From positions 3,159,333 to 3,223,332 of the forward strand of contig NW_009799104.1 in assembly GCF_000213175.1 (NCBI RefSeq): 64,000 bases of DNA, given 5' to 3'. The stretch's first letter is position 1; the number at the start of each line of letters is the position of its first letter. Under the pieces are notes generated by a model that was given only the letters and a program-made list of their open reading frames with translations, had not been told where the DNA came from and ran no database searches. Source of the stretch: Neurospora tetrasperma FGSC 2508. Lineage: Eukaryota; Ascomycota; Sordariomycetes; Sordariales; Sordariaceae. The translations under genes and the position numbers were made by a program. Positions 46,316-58,180 of the stretch are shown piece after piece.

Positions 46316-47243
46316 GGCTGTAATGATTGGACCAAATAATGGACGAACTGTATTTCCGTTGGTGAATTAGAATTAAACTTAAAGAGACAGCAGAACCAGC
46401 TGCAGTGGAAGGAACGTATTTGGTGTCAGAATGGTCAGACCTGGGTTAGGTGAGAGATGGGGTCTGTAACATATCAGAAACAAGAAGCTGGGAACTGACG
46501 ACTGACCGATTCAATGCTGACATTTTGTAACCTTAACATATGAAGAGTCTGGTAGTGGACTTGAGCCGCATTGCGGGGATTTGGTGTTCCCCAGTTGAGC
46601 TAACACTCCAAAGCCTTATCCACCACCCACCTTTGTCGAGGGGGCGGGCTGAGTTGGGCATCATCGTTGAGTAGCATTATGCAAGTGCTTTTTGAGCCGC
46701 AGTTGCGTGGAACAATCCACACCAATACGCTGTGCCTTACAGCTGCCGGCTTGCAGGTTTTCAAACTATGGAGCAACCATCCAACTCCCCTGACCCAATC
46801 AGCCGCGACGCATCAAGATAAAAACGAGGCTTGCGAGTGGTGGGAGCGTTGGGATTGACGGATGGTATAAGCAGGCTGTGAAAAAGACCTGAGAAAAAAG
46901 GTAATTGTTGCATCTTGGACGTTCTTGTACCAAAGCATGATTGGCCTTTGGCATGCGCTCGCTGCAGCTATTGCGTAACGAGCTTTTGGGTTTGAAATCA
47001 GGCAGTTGGCAGCCTGACAGAGCCTTGCTCTGCTTGACACAGACTCGGACAGCTTCTCCGAGCGATTTGACTTGTCCCTGGAGACTTGCATAATAACCCG
47101 CCAGGACGGCTCACTTTTCACAAATTCTTCAACGATTAACTTTGCGCCATGCGTTCATGAGGCTCTGCTCTGCTTCCTTCGTTTCCACTTGGACACCTTT
47201 CATACTGTATATTGCGTAACAGTCGCCAGGCTGCCGATCCATC
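46316..47243. other. shared divergent promoter of the GTPase pair
   Basis: 928 bases between the two start codons. It may hold regulatory sites for both paralogues. I see no clear TATA, repeat or RNA gene. Confidence 0.5.
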
Positions 47244-48432
47244 ATGTCGACCATCAGCGAGTCTCAACATGCCACGAAGTTTGACCCTCGTCCCACAGAT
47301 ATCATTGTGGCGGTGATGGGAATGACTGGCTCAGGCAAAAGCACATTCATCTCCCATTGCATGGGGGTGGATCTCGGCATTGTTGGCCACGGTCTCCAAG
47401 GATGTGAGTGCAGTTGCCAAAAGAAAACTCTGTACTGATTGCTATGACTGACGCTCTTCTTGTTTGCAAGACACACAAGCGGTGGACTGCTATATGTTCC
47501 GTCATTCAGAGTCCGTCAACGTGTATCTCGTTGACACGCCCGGCTTTGACGACACCAACCTCACAGACAGCGATGTGCTCAAGGCCATCGGTACCTGGAT
47601 GGGTGATACGTACTCGAAGGACATCAAGCTCAACGGCATCATATACTTGCACCGGATCACTGATCCTCGTATGGTAGGGTCAGCCAAGAAGAATCTCATC
47701 ATTTTCAAGAAGCTGTGTGGGCAAGATGCTCTCAAAAACGTCACTCTGGCCACCACGATGTGGGAGGCTGTCCCGCAATCAGATGGCGAACGCCGAGAGC
47801 ACGAACTGCTTGAAACCCAAGATTTCTGGGGCTACATGCGGTCAAACGGTGCCAAAGTGGAAAGACACTACAACAACCGAGAGTCTGCCCTGCAAATCCT
47901 CAGCAAGTTCTTCACAGAAGAACAAGTTGTCACTGCCATGCAAGAGGAACTCGTGAATGGCAAGAAGAAGTTGTCGGACACCGAAGCTGGCATGGAGTTG
48001 AACAGCGAGTATCGCAAGTTGGAAGAGAAACTGAATAGGCAGTTGCAGGATAGAATGGACGAACTTGAGGAGGCACAGAAGAAGAAGGATTACGAAAGTA
48101 CAGTGTTTCTGAAGGAATGTCGGAAACAGCTAAACGACCAGCTTGCGCAGGTTTCGCAGCAGCGGGAAGATCTGAACGTGACACTGGCCAAGATGCTCGC
48201 CACCAGCACCTTTCCCATTGTTCGCGCGCCAGGGGGTTTTGATAGTAGTGCCAGGAGGCCCAGCTACACTGGTAACGCAGGCCAAGCAGAAGCAGGAAGG
48301 TTGTTAAACCCATACCTGGACCCGAGAGCATCCGGTGTGTGTCAGGGCGTCGAAGTGCCCGCCAGAGGCAGATCGCCAGCACCACCATACCCGCCAGATG
48401 AGCAACCTATCCACAGATGGTTAGTTTCATGA
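47244..48432 (+). CDS. AIG1-like P-loop GTPase with coiled coil (paralogue B)
   Basis: Exons 47244-47403 and 47471-48432 give 373 residues. G1 is GMTGSGKS (26-33), the G2 region GHGLQGYTQ, G3 DTPGFDDT (75-82), and LATTMWE replaces the NKxD motif, the form usual in this fungal family. INGIIYLHRITD-type residues (LNGIIYLHRITDPRM) are also diagnostic. A Glu/Lys-rich coiled coil follows (about 215-290), then a Pro/Arg/Ser-rich tail; no membrane segment is seen, unlike paralogue A. A possible third exon exists: GTTAGT at 48420 and TGTAG ending 48493 would replace the last four residues with a basic tail ending at 48599. The signals are weak, so the shorter form is given. The spliced junction falls at the same residue and phase as in paralogue A. 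Confidence 0.85.
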
Positions 48433-49420
48433 AGGATGGGAGATGGAGTAGCAATTCCCGTGAACGTTCGTGGCTAATTGTTGGAATATGTAGTGATCGA
48501 TCTCCCGCACCCAGTGAAACAGGGCGTGCGCCAAGAAGGCGGGATTTGCTGAGGGCAATGCTCGGAAGAGGACCAAAATTGGTAGTATCGGGACAGTAGA
48601 GGCGGGTGTAGGAGAAGTCGGCGTTGTTCCGGTGGAAGTGTTGTGCGTTGGCATGAATATATTGTAGGAGGTGCGGTGCGTTTTGGCTTTTGTCATTTGC
48701 TTGGTCTTGGTGACAAGGAAAAAGAGATTCAGAACGAAGAGGAGATGTGGCTGAAGGAAGAAACTGAACTGTTCTGTGTTGGGAAGCATCCGCCATGACC
48801 TTGAAGAACCATAACGACGAGCCGTGACGTATGACCGTGAAGTGAACCTTCGTGCTTGCCAAACTTGTAATGATGAACTTCATCAAGAGCAAGCACTCAT
48901 CACCAAGGTCTCTTGAAATTCAGGCAACACTCCTTCCATCCGAGTTCGACGCTCCGTCGTTCCTTCACTGTCGTCGAAAGTGGAGTTCTGCCAAGCGATA
49001 ATGACAGAACGGAAAGCAGTCGTCCCTTTAACTCAGACCATGATCCTTGCGAGTCTCAACGCTTGGCAAATCAGAGACTCCGGAGTGTGCGACGACGGCA
49101 GGCGAGACGAACCATCAATCGTCCATCAGCACTAAATGGAAGCCAGGACTGTGGCAGCAAGTGCGGGGTGAAGAAGTTCAGCTGTCACTCGGGGGCAAGA
49201 GAGAAAGGAAAAAGGGGGGAAACGAGGACGTAAAAAGAGGTGGAAAGGGTCAGAAGCAGAGCTGCCATATAATGAAAACACAAGAGCCACATATCAACAA
49301 ACCAACCAAAAAATAAACAGAATTAGTAACACATGCCACCTGTAATCCAACAGGAACGCCAAAGGGACATAAGATACCTACAAGTATTCGTACATTACCT
49401 CTTCTCCTTCCACCACCCAC
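48433..49420. other. convergent 3' spacer
   Basis: About 1 kb between the stops of GTPase B (+) and GUF1 (-). A possible extra exon of GTPase B (48494-48599) is mentioned with that gene. Nothing else is supported. Confidence 0.5.
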
Positions 49421-51699
49421 TCACTTCGACAAGAACTTTTGAAAAGCCGACTGGTCAATAATCACGTTACCCACCGCCCTCAACCTCTTCCTGCCCGCCT
49501 TCTGCTTCTCCAACAGCTTCCTGCGTCTTGTGATATCACTAGCATGCAGCTTAGCCAACACGTCCTTCCTGAACGGCTTGATGGTCTCACGGGCAACGAT
49601 GCGGCGGCCGGCGGCGGCTTGAATAATCACCTCTGTTTACGTTGTTAGCACATTTCTTTGACAGGATCCCCAAGATCGAGCGAAGCGAGGAAAGAAAAAA
49701 AAAAGAACAAAAAAAGAAAAAAAAAAAAGGAAAGGGAGAAAGGAAACTCACCAAACATCTGCCGATCCACATGCTCCTTGAACTTGGTAACCCACTGCCT
49801 CCCCAACCTCTCCACCTGACTAACATGGACGATCCTCGCCACGGCATCCACCGCCTTCTTATTCACCAACAAATTCAGCTTCACCAGCTGCGCCTGCCTC
49901 CACCCCGCATCTTCATAATCCAGCGTCGCATACCCCTTCGTCGCGCCCTTCAGCTTGCCAAAGAGATCATCGACCAGCGAAGCAGCGGGAAGCTCGTACT
50001 TGAGAATGACCTGCGTGGCAGTGAAGAACTCGAGCGACTTTTGCACGCCGCGCGCGTTCTCGCAGATTTCGATACACCGACCTACGTACTCCTCTGGTAG
50101 CGTGACGGTGGCGTTGACAAAGGGCTCGTACAAAGTGGCGGAGCGGATGCGGTGGTCGTCTGGGTCGGGGAATTCGGCGGGGTTGGTGACGATGAGTTCT
50201 TCGCCGGTGGACCAAATGATCTTTGTAGGGACGGCCGGCTCGGTGATGATGATGCTGGCGCCGTGTTCCTGACGCAAGCGGTCTTGGAAGACGGAGCAGT
50301 GGAGAGAGCCCAAGAAGCCCAGACGCCAGCCGGCACCCAGGGCCTCGGAGTAGTCCTTTTGCAAAGTGACGGAACGGTCGTTGAGCACGAGGTGGGCGAT
50401 GGAGTCGGCCAAGCGGCCGTAGTCATCCTGGTTGGTGGGGAAAGCGGCGACGAAGACCATGGGTTTGGGCTCCTCAAAGCCGGGCAACGGCTCGACGGTG
50501 TCTTCGCATCCGACGTTGGTAAAGGTATCGCCTAATTTGGCGTCTTGAATGCGCTTCATGCCGGGGTTGAAGAAGACGTAGCCGACTTGGCCTGCCCTCA
50601 ACACCTTTTGCGGGACGGCGTCTGGGTACTGGATGCCAACTTCGCCGACAATGTACTCGTTGCCCGTGGCGAAGGAGTAGACCTTGTCGCCCTGCTTGAG
50701 CGTGCCGTCAAACAGGCGGACGAGCAAGACGACGCCCTTGAAGGTGTCGTACCACGAGTCCACCAGGAGCATGCGCAGCGGCTTCTTGGCGTCGCCGACG
50801 GGAGCCGGCACGTTAGAAATGACCGCAGGCAAGATCTCGCCCACGCCTTGACCGGTCTTGGCGCTGACCTTGACGGCCGTCGAGGTATCCAGCTCAAAGA
50901 CGGTTTCCAACTGTTCCAGCACGCGCGGCACGTCGGCGCTGGCCATGTCGATCTTGTTGACGACGGGCACCAGAGACAAACCCTGCGCAAAGGCGAGGTA
51001 AAAGTTAGCGACCGTCTGCGCCTGCACACCCTGCGAGGCGTCGACCAGCAACAGGGCGCCGCTGCACGACGAGTAGGAGCGTGTCACTTCGGCGCGGAAG
51101 TCGACGTGGCCTGGGGTATCGACCAGGTGGAGAAGGTAATCGAGGCCGTCTCTGTGCTTGTAAATCATGGTGCATGTCTGCGCCTTGACGGTGATGCCGC
51201 GCTCGCGCTCGACGTCGAGCTTATCCAAGACTTGCTTGTTTCCATCGCCGGCCGTGATGGTTCCCGTATGCTCCAACAGTCGATCGGAAAGTGTGCTCTT
51301 GCCATGGTCGATGTGGGCGACGATACAGAAGTTTCGGTAGCGCTCGAGCGGAATGGCGGCAATTCGTTTCTCGATCTCGATCGCCTTCCTCTCGAGGGGC
51401 ATCTGGGAGGTAGCAGTCGTGCTGTTGTGTCTCGCGAGAACGGGGGCGGTCGTCGGGAGGAGTTGGGAGCTGCTGAGCGATCTCAGAGCTGGAAAGCGTC
51501 TGGTTCGGTCATTCTGGCGCGATTCGAGGCTAGCCAGCGAGGAAAAGCCAGCACTACCCGGCGATGTCCCGGGTGGTTGTTGACATGATGTTGTGATATA
51601 CAAGGGAAGACGGCGGCTAGGAGGCAGACGAGGCAGACGCGCGCAAGGCCTCAGACATGGCCGCATCAGAACGTCGGGACGACAGAGCGCGCCACGCAT
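49421..51699 (-). CDS. GUF1: mitochondrial translation factor GUF1 (EF4/LepA)
   Basis: Exons 51699-49752 and 49632-49421 give 719 residues. The first 100 residues are Arg/Ser-rich without acids, a mitochondrial targeting sequence. The GTPase domain follows: AHIDHGKST (128-136), [11 protein letters not shown] (switch I), DTPGHVDF, and NKID. LepA-specific blocks are complete: [35 protein letters not shown], and the C-terminal domain [20 protein letters not shown] with [19 protein letters not shown]4 back-translocates or remodels stalled ribosomes and supports mitochondrial protein synthesis under stress. The C-terminal 70 residues are in a separate exon after a 119-nt purine-rich intron, and the Glu codon is split between exons (MFG|EV), restoring MFEVIIQAA. 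Length and motif order are normal, so the protein is probably fully functional. Confidence 0.97.
49685..49735 (+). repeat. A/G-rich tract inside the GUF1 intron
   Basis: A run of A's and G's (including 12 A in a row) fills much of the only GUF1 intron; on the transcribed strand it is a polypyrimidine tract leading towards the acceptor. Confidence 0.6.
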
Positions 51700-52883
51700 T
51701 CAATTGGACGTCACCGGGTCATGAAAGGAAAGTGGCAGGCAGAAATCGGTATGGCTTGGTCGCAAAATGAATCGCGACTTTGCACTTTTTGGGAGGAGAG
51801 AGTGACGGAACAAAGGCCTGGGATAGGTACAGTGGCCCACTGCGAATCCTCCGAGTCTGGACGCTGGTCTGGTGCCGCCGAGTCCCAAAATTCGTCCCCG
51901 CTTCCAAAAATCCCCGAGCTCTTATCTTATCGGACCCTGATACTCGGTACTAGTAAGTCACCAATTCAGGTACAGGTACTTTGCGAGCTTCGAAACACGG
52001 CGCAATAAGCGAGGCGTATGAGAAAATGGAAGTATCCGTACGTTTGCTCGGCTGATATCCGAGCTCCCCCAGCACCTTTTGTGTATGAGCAGGTACCTTT
52101 AGTGTAAACAAACCACCCCTTTACAAAGACAACAGCCCAACTGCGAGACATGCTTAGGTTGATATTGTTACTCTCTTCACTCCCGTCTGCTTCACTTCGA
52201 GAATATCTAATGCAAACGTGATTCTTTGTCAAAGGCGCTTTACATAAACAGTCATATCTCACAAACACCGTGACCCTTTGATGCTACTTTATTTCCACTT
52301 CCAAGTCTCTGTTTGCTCTGCTTCTACCAATAGCTCCCAGTCCCTTCCACTTGATCTAGGTAATCATGACCACCATTGACCGCACCAAGCCTCATCCGCC
52401 AGATTTCCAACCCACTTTCCGCTCGTCACCAAAAGCTTGCTTCATCCCAATCCTTTTGCTCTTTCTCATTTTTCCTCATGATTATGTATAACATTTCAAG
52501 CAGTATAGGTATCAAGAAGAAACACAACAAACAAACAACAACAACAACAACAGCGATAAAAACACATATGTCCACGGTGTGTAAAGTTGGAACAGACAAG
52601 CCAAGCCAACCGGGGCTTCGCACATCCCACCCGTCCGTCCGTCCGTCCGTCCGTCCGTCCGTCCCACGCATTCCAATCCGTTCCCATCACCCCGTCCATC
52701 CACCCACCCATACCTTCCCTGTCCTCCCAGTTTTCTCCCTCCTCCCATTGTACCTCACCCTGGCAATCCTTTCCATCTATACACAGTACTCCAACACCCA
52801 CGCTGTCATCAAACCCACGGATACGAGTAAAGTATATCGACACTCCCTTCCCCACTGCTTCTCTTATGCTTGGGTCCTGCCTC
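51700..52883. other. GUF1 promoter and 3' region of MIT gene, with microsatellites
   Basis: About 1.2 kb with no supported gene. It holds a CAA repeat (about 52530-52553) and the CCGT repeat listed separately. Confidence 0.5.
52631..52664 (+). repeat. (CCGT)n microsatellite
   Basis: Eight tandem tetranucleotide units in the non-coding spacer just beyond the MIT gene. Confidence 0.9.
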
Positions 52884-55800
52884 CTAAACAAGCACCCACT
52901 CGCTTCCTCTCTTGAGGAACTTGTCCAGCATCAGCGTGAGGTCTGACAAGACGAACCGACAAATGTAGAGGGCAAAGAATTCCGCCGCATGCCTAGTGCT
53001 GAGCTCGAGTCCCACCTGCGTCTTGTCGGCGTGTCGGAGGCCTGGGTCTTCAACTTGGCGAGCGATTTGGTCTGTTTTTGTTTTTTTTTCCTTTGTTAGC
53101 AAATTGGCAAAGGGAAAGATAGCTTGAAGGGAGGGGGGAAAGAGGGAAAGGGCCAGAATAAATAAACATACCAACTAATTGAGCCGCATCAAACAATCTC
53201 GCCAACGAGCTCATATAATTCGCATTAGGCCCCTGAAACAGCACGTTTCCTACGTCTCTCTTCATCGGTCGGTTCGTCGGGTGCGTCGTCATCGGCAGAC
53301 TAGGGCAGATGATATCCTTCCCTGCTCCCTCAATGGGCGTCGACGCCACGTTACCACTGGTCCCACCAGCACCACTGCTTCCCTTGCCTGCACTGGTCAG
53401 GTTCGCTGAGCTGTTTTTGCTTCGCAACCTCCTCCACGAGAAAGCGCTCGTCTTGGCGCTCACGCTGGCTGACCGTGGCAAGGACCCATCCTCCGCGTGT
53501 ACTGGGTCCTTGAACGAGGTGGCGTGGGGTCCGACTTCGCTGGCGCCAAGCTTCTTGACTAGGAACTTCTCGACGGACTCGATCACCGTTTCGAGAGCTT
53601 GCATCTCCTCCAACACGGCGTCCGCATCGCACGTGTCCACCCTGGCAAGCTTCTGTAGTGCGGCAGTCATCAGATCACACTGCGAGATCTTCTCTTCGAC
53701 GTACTTGAGTTTTACACCCTTGACTCTCCACACGTCCCGTGGGACAAACAGTTTGTTGCTGATGTATCCTCCGCGTGGGTGGCAGAGGGTCTGGTACAGA
53801 CAGCGCATAAGCCAGAACGGTCGGAGCAAAACATCGCTCGGGCAAGGCTCGAGTGGTGCTGGCGCATCAGCGAGCGTTCCGTTCGGCGATCCAGGATCAT
53901 TGGCAGAGTGGAACTCGGCATCAAACAGATACATGCCCGCTGTTCCGACAACTGTGTCCGCCCTTTCTCGGAACGATCCAGCTATCGGTGTCGGCATGGA
54001 TGGAATTGATGGCAGGCGGGTTGTTGAGCCACTGATGCCAAACGGATTACTCACCGGTGTGCCAGGAGACATATCAAATACATCATCATTATGCGACACA
54101 GAAAGCTTCCGATGCGCGCTCCGCAAGCTCGATGAAGAAAAGGTCTTCTTCAGACTAGGCCGACCAACCGAGGGAGACCCTGCGCGAGGCGGGTAGTCGT
54201 CCTGCAAGTGAGACGGCAAAGGAGGAGCTCCCCCTTCTCCCATGGATGGGGAAACCACACGCCGGGCGGCAAGAGGATTAGCATTGCGATGAGGACCAGC
54301 AGACAAGGCTTGTCTCTGTTGCGCAATGTAGTTGTGCGATCGTGCCGGTTGTGGTGGGAATGCTGGCCCGGCTGTGGTTGGTCCCGGCTGAGCAAGCTTC
54401 GTGGTCTCGATCTTCAGCTGCTTCAAGTTTTGGCCAGACAGACGCCGTTGTCTTACGCTCCGATTTGAAGCCCCGGATCCCGAAGTTCCTGGTGGTCGAT
54501 CAGGTAGCTGAGGTAAGGCACCCGCTGGCGGAGGCGGTAATGGGGGTAACGGCCCCTTGGGTTCCGGATGAGTCGGGCTCTCGCTCACCGTACTAAGTAG
54601 CGTTGTGGAGGTATTCTGGTTGGACCCTGTAGAGCTATTCCATGTACGATTCGTGACCCCGCTGGAGTCGGACTCTCGAGGAATTGATTGCTTGTTGTTC
54701 CGTCCAAACGCAAAGTCCTCGATCTGGTACCCTCTCGTCATCTCCTCCAGAAATCGTTCCTCCTCCTCCGAGTCATGGCCCTCGTCGTAGAAGTCATCGT
54801 GCCCTGTCCAACCTCTTTTTCGGTACTCCTCATCTTCCAAGTGTTGCTGTAGCCGTAGTTTCCGCTCCCTTTCGTTCGCCAATTCGAGCGCATCCATTCC
54901 CTCATCCTGTACCTGGTCTCTTGGGTATGAACTTCCCGTGACAGCATCATGCCCATCTGTGTAATACTGATCCTCCGGCTCAAATCCCTCGTCGTACGCA
55001 GCTTCAATAGCGTCGTCCAATGCAGCATCAAATTCGGCTTCCGTATCCCCACTGGCGGCCCGGATATGCTTTCTTCGTATTCCTGTTGATGAAGATCGCG
55101 AGTGTACCGAAGACGCGCTAGATCCACCAGACTCCTCGATCGGATCAAGCCAAGATATCGACTCGTGACTGGGATCCCTCTGATGTCCACCATTCGTCTT
55201 GTAATTTCTCGAAGTAGCCTGAGCGCCAGACATGGAATAGTCGGGTCGGAACACTTGTTGGCGAGGGACATCCTTCTCGGGCGCCGGTGGAGGTGGCGGT
55301 GGCTGAGCGGGTGATAAAGGTCTCCGAGGCAATAGTGGCGGTGGCATGTAGGCATTATCCATCGGTGCCTTTTCAAATCGTGCCTTGGAAAACGAAGACT
55401 GTAGCGAGTATTGCTCGCTAAGGTAGGAAGTAGGGCCATTGGAACCCCCCGGTGTCTGGAGAGTTAACGTGGGTGGTGCTGGCGGTCTACCGGACGGTGG
55501 TTGTCGTCTGAACTGAGTCTGAACAGAGAGGCTAGGCTCCCGAGTGCGGCTACGTTCCCGGGTGTAGGTTGAGAGCATCGGCTCGTCGTCAGACACTTCT
55601 CCATTGTAAGCCTGAGCACGCATGTATCCCCGTTCATCGTAGCTTTCGGGCTCTTCTGGAAGCGCCTTCTCATCCAGACTATCACCGAGGATCTCGTTAA
55701 GTTCCTCAATTCTTCCCACGTATGTTTGATGCTATTGACATGGTTGGTATCAGTGGTTCAAAGCTTCGAGAGCAATAACATGCGAGTCACCTACAATGGC

Positions 55801-57141
55801 TTCCAATTTCCTGCGATCCACCTCTACCGAAGTTCGCTGCAATACCTCCTGTAATAGGTGACAAGCTTCCGTGTAGGCCCTCCTGGCGGCCTCAAAGTCT
55901 TGCCCATTGTCGAGTTGTACTGCGGTATTGGCCTTTGACAGTGCCTCAGAAAGCATTGCCTTTTTGTCGGAGCGATGGCGCTGGCGATCTCGGTTTCGGT
56001 TTGACGCAGTCGAATCAGTACTTGACTTTGCGCCATGCGACCTCCCTCGCGATTGCCCTCGGGGGTCGCCGTTTTGTGTATATTGGGGCATCATGCGGTC
56101 TGGCGCGAGTTCTGCCGGAGGTAGCAACCCCGCTGCTTGATGTGACCGTGGCAACGATCCTGGTGTGTCTTCTGGGATCTGCGGAGCACCATCCCAGAAG
56201 GCGGCGTTGTCGTCAGGAGGCGGCCGAAGATAATACCGCCTGGGTGGTACCGGTGATTGCTTCCCAATCTCACTGGCCTGGTGCCGGAATGCCTCTACCA
56301 AAGAAGGCCCGGTCGAAATGCGTGGCAGGCTAGGTAAGGGCGGAATCGGATGACGCAGGGGTGAATCACTGCGGCCTCGGAGGTGGCTTACAGAGCGCGG
56401 AGAGATTTCTGACGTCGAGGGTCGGCGTTTGTGTGACTTTTGACCAGGTGAGTCTTCCCTCTCTTTCCCACTATCCCACCCAATGCGCCAACTGGAACCA
56501 ACACCGTTTGAGCCTTTACTTGACGCGGACGAGACAGACCAGCGATTGAAGTTTCTAAGACGATCGCCTATGCTACTCGAGCTCCCAGATCGCGAATGAC
56601 CTCGCTTATGCGATGGAGGTTTCAGGCCTTTGGTCGAGTCTGGTGATGCTGGGCCGTGGAGTAGTGGCTCATTGAACGATTCCAGAAGGTCTTGGGACGG
56701 TCGCGAGTCAGTCGGGACTTTGGGCGGAAGACGGTCGGGTGGAAAGGGACTGAAGGTTGATTGATTATGTTCGGCCGCGGTGGGCACCGTCACAGTGCCA
56801 AAGCGCTCAGAGTGTTGTTGTTGTTGTTGTTGTTGTCGCGGTGGTGGCGGCGGAGGTCGGCTGGGTCGCTGCCCCTGGGGATAGGGGTTCCGTAAACCGG
56901 GGCTGATGAAGTCCCGGTCCGGCAGCCGTGTTCGCAGCGACGGCGAGGACGTGTACGAGGCAGAGCCAGCAAAAGTGGTGACGGTCGCGGGCGGCGTCCG
57001 GGCAGAGGAGAGATCGGTGGCTGAGGCAGACGACCCAGGGTTGTTGGACGAGGTCGGGATCTTGGACGAGGTCGAGGTCGAGGTCGCGGGTGCGGGCGGT
57101 GCTGGTGGAGGTGGTGCTATGGTGAAATGGGGCAAGGGCAT
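52884..57141 (-). CDS. large MIT-domain protein with disordered regions
   Basis: Three exons (57141-55795, 55731-53172, 53071-52884) join to 1364 residues; three separate frames are needed and the splice junctions keep phase. The first 390 residues are Pro/Ser/Thr-rich with PPPPPPRQQQQQQQ. An MIT domain spans the first junction: KKAMLSEALSKANTAVQLD (about 393-411), FEAARRAYTEACHLLQEVL, then EVDRRKLEAI joined to HQTYVGRIEELNEIL. MIT domains are three-helix bundles that bind ESCRT-III tails. A second, long disordered part follows. The conserved C-terminal block is LLRPFWLMRCLYQTLCHP, GGYISNKLFVPRDVWRVKG, LEEMQALETVIESVEKFLVKK and, in the last exon, AAEFFALYICRFVLSDLTLM. A role in endosomal or membrane traffic is inferred only from the MIT domain. 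I do not recognise a named orthologue. Confidence 0.85.
56813..56836 (+). repeat. (GTT)n coding microsatellite, poly-Gln in the MIT protein
   Basis: About eight GTT units on the plus strand read as seven consecutive Gln codons in the minus-strand MIT protein, next to a proline run. Length variation between strains is likely. Confidence 0.8.
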
Positions 57142-57542
57142 CGCTAAGGGTCGAAAGGGGAAGCCAAGTCGGCCACTCCCCTACCCTGGAAAATATGGAG
57201 GTCGCACTCGCTCGTTGGCTGCCCTGGGACCTGGGTGTAGTAAAACCAGGGGGGGACCAGATGGAAACGACAGGGGGAGGACAACCAGGGGAGACAGAGT
57301 GCACGGCGAGGTGGGATTGATTGGGCAATGACGGGATATGCAAGCCAGATTGGGGGTCAGCACTGGAGCTTTGTCGTTATTCGCACTGCCTGGTGAGGTG
57401 AGGTGAGGTTCGGTTGCTTAAGTTAAGTTCAGTTGTAGTTCCCAGAACTTAAAACGCGAGATCAGGTTATGGGTGCGGATGGTCCTGTCTTTCAGTTCAC
57501 TCCTGCCCTCGCCTCGCCTTCCTCTTCCACTAGGTATTGTCT

Positions 57543-57604
57543 TGTTTTCCTTTTTCCTTCTTTTTTTTCTTTTTTCTTTTTTCTTTTTCTTTTTCTTTTT
57601 TTTC
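57543..57604 (+). repeat. polypyrimidine (TTTTTC) tract
   Basis: Sixty bases of almost pure T and C, about 400 bases upstream of the MIT gene. On that gene's strand it is purine-rich. Promoter-proximal homopurine/homopyrimidine tracts are common in filamentous fungi. Confidence 0.7.
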
Positions 57605-58145
57605 CCCTTTTGATGGAAATCCCCGGGTGCCCTGCTGTTTGGCTGCTCGTCCCGATGTATGGCTCCAGACAACCGGAGCGGTTTTGCTTTTTGGTTAAGC
57701 GACCGGATTTCCTCGGTGTAGCGTAGCAGCGACGCTTTTTGCTTGCCGGGGTTGGCCAATGGAAATGGCGGACGGGATTCGATGATAGATTGGGTGCGGA
57801 TTGGCGTTGTGCCCCTGTCTCTGCCGGTACTACTGGGTACACTAGCTCTTGTCTTGGGGTCTGTGGACGCCGCCGTGTAATTGCGCGTCAATGGATATTC
57901 CTGGGTGGTCCCTGATGTCGACGATGGGATGCTGATCTCGAGACGGGATTCGTGCAATCCAATCTGCTGAAGGGAATGGTGTGCAGGGTGCGGCTGTTAC
58001 ACTGAACTGGGAGGCGGTTGTCGACGCTTTGAGTGGTAACACATAACGGCGGCCTTTGAGTGGTCAATGGTGGCTATTAGCTGGAAAGAGAAGGTAGCGT
58101 GCTGTGTGCCGAAGTCCGTCGCGTTACATAGGTGTGTCTGGGTAG

Positions 58146-58180
58146 GTGGATGGATCGATGGATCGATGGATGGATGGCTT
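58146..58180 (+). repeat. (GGAT)/(GGATCGAT) short tandem repeat
   Basis: Tandem ATGGATCG and ATGG units produce Met-Asp-Gly shadow frames; non-coding. Confidence 0.7.

Noticed and set aside
48420-48599. third exon of GTPase B with a basic tail
   Set aside because: The donor GTTAGT and acceptor TGTAG are weak and no family sequence supports the tail; kept only as an alternative.
50545-51588. 347-codon open frame on the plus strand
   Set aside because: Antisense shadow of GUF1, whose conservation on the minus strand is unmistakable.
53309-54196. 295-codon open frame on the plus strand
   Set aside because: Antisense to the MIT gene; low-complexity composition and no family similarity.
57418-57957. 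Lys-rich 179-codon minus-strand frame
   Set aside because: Its KKKKKEK core is the translated polypyrimidine tract; non-coding.
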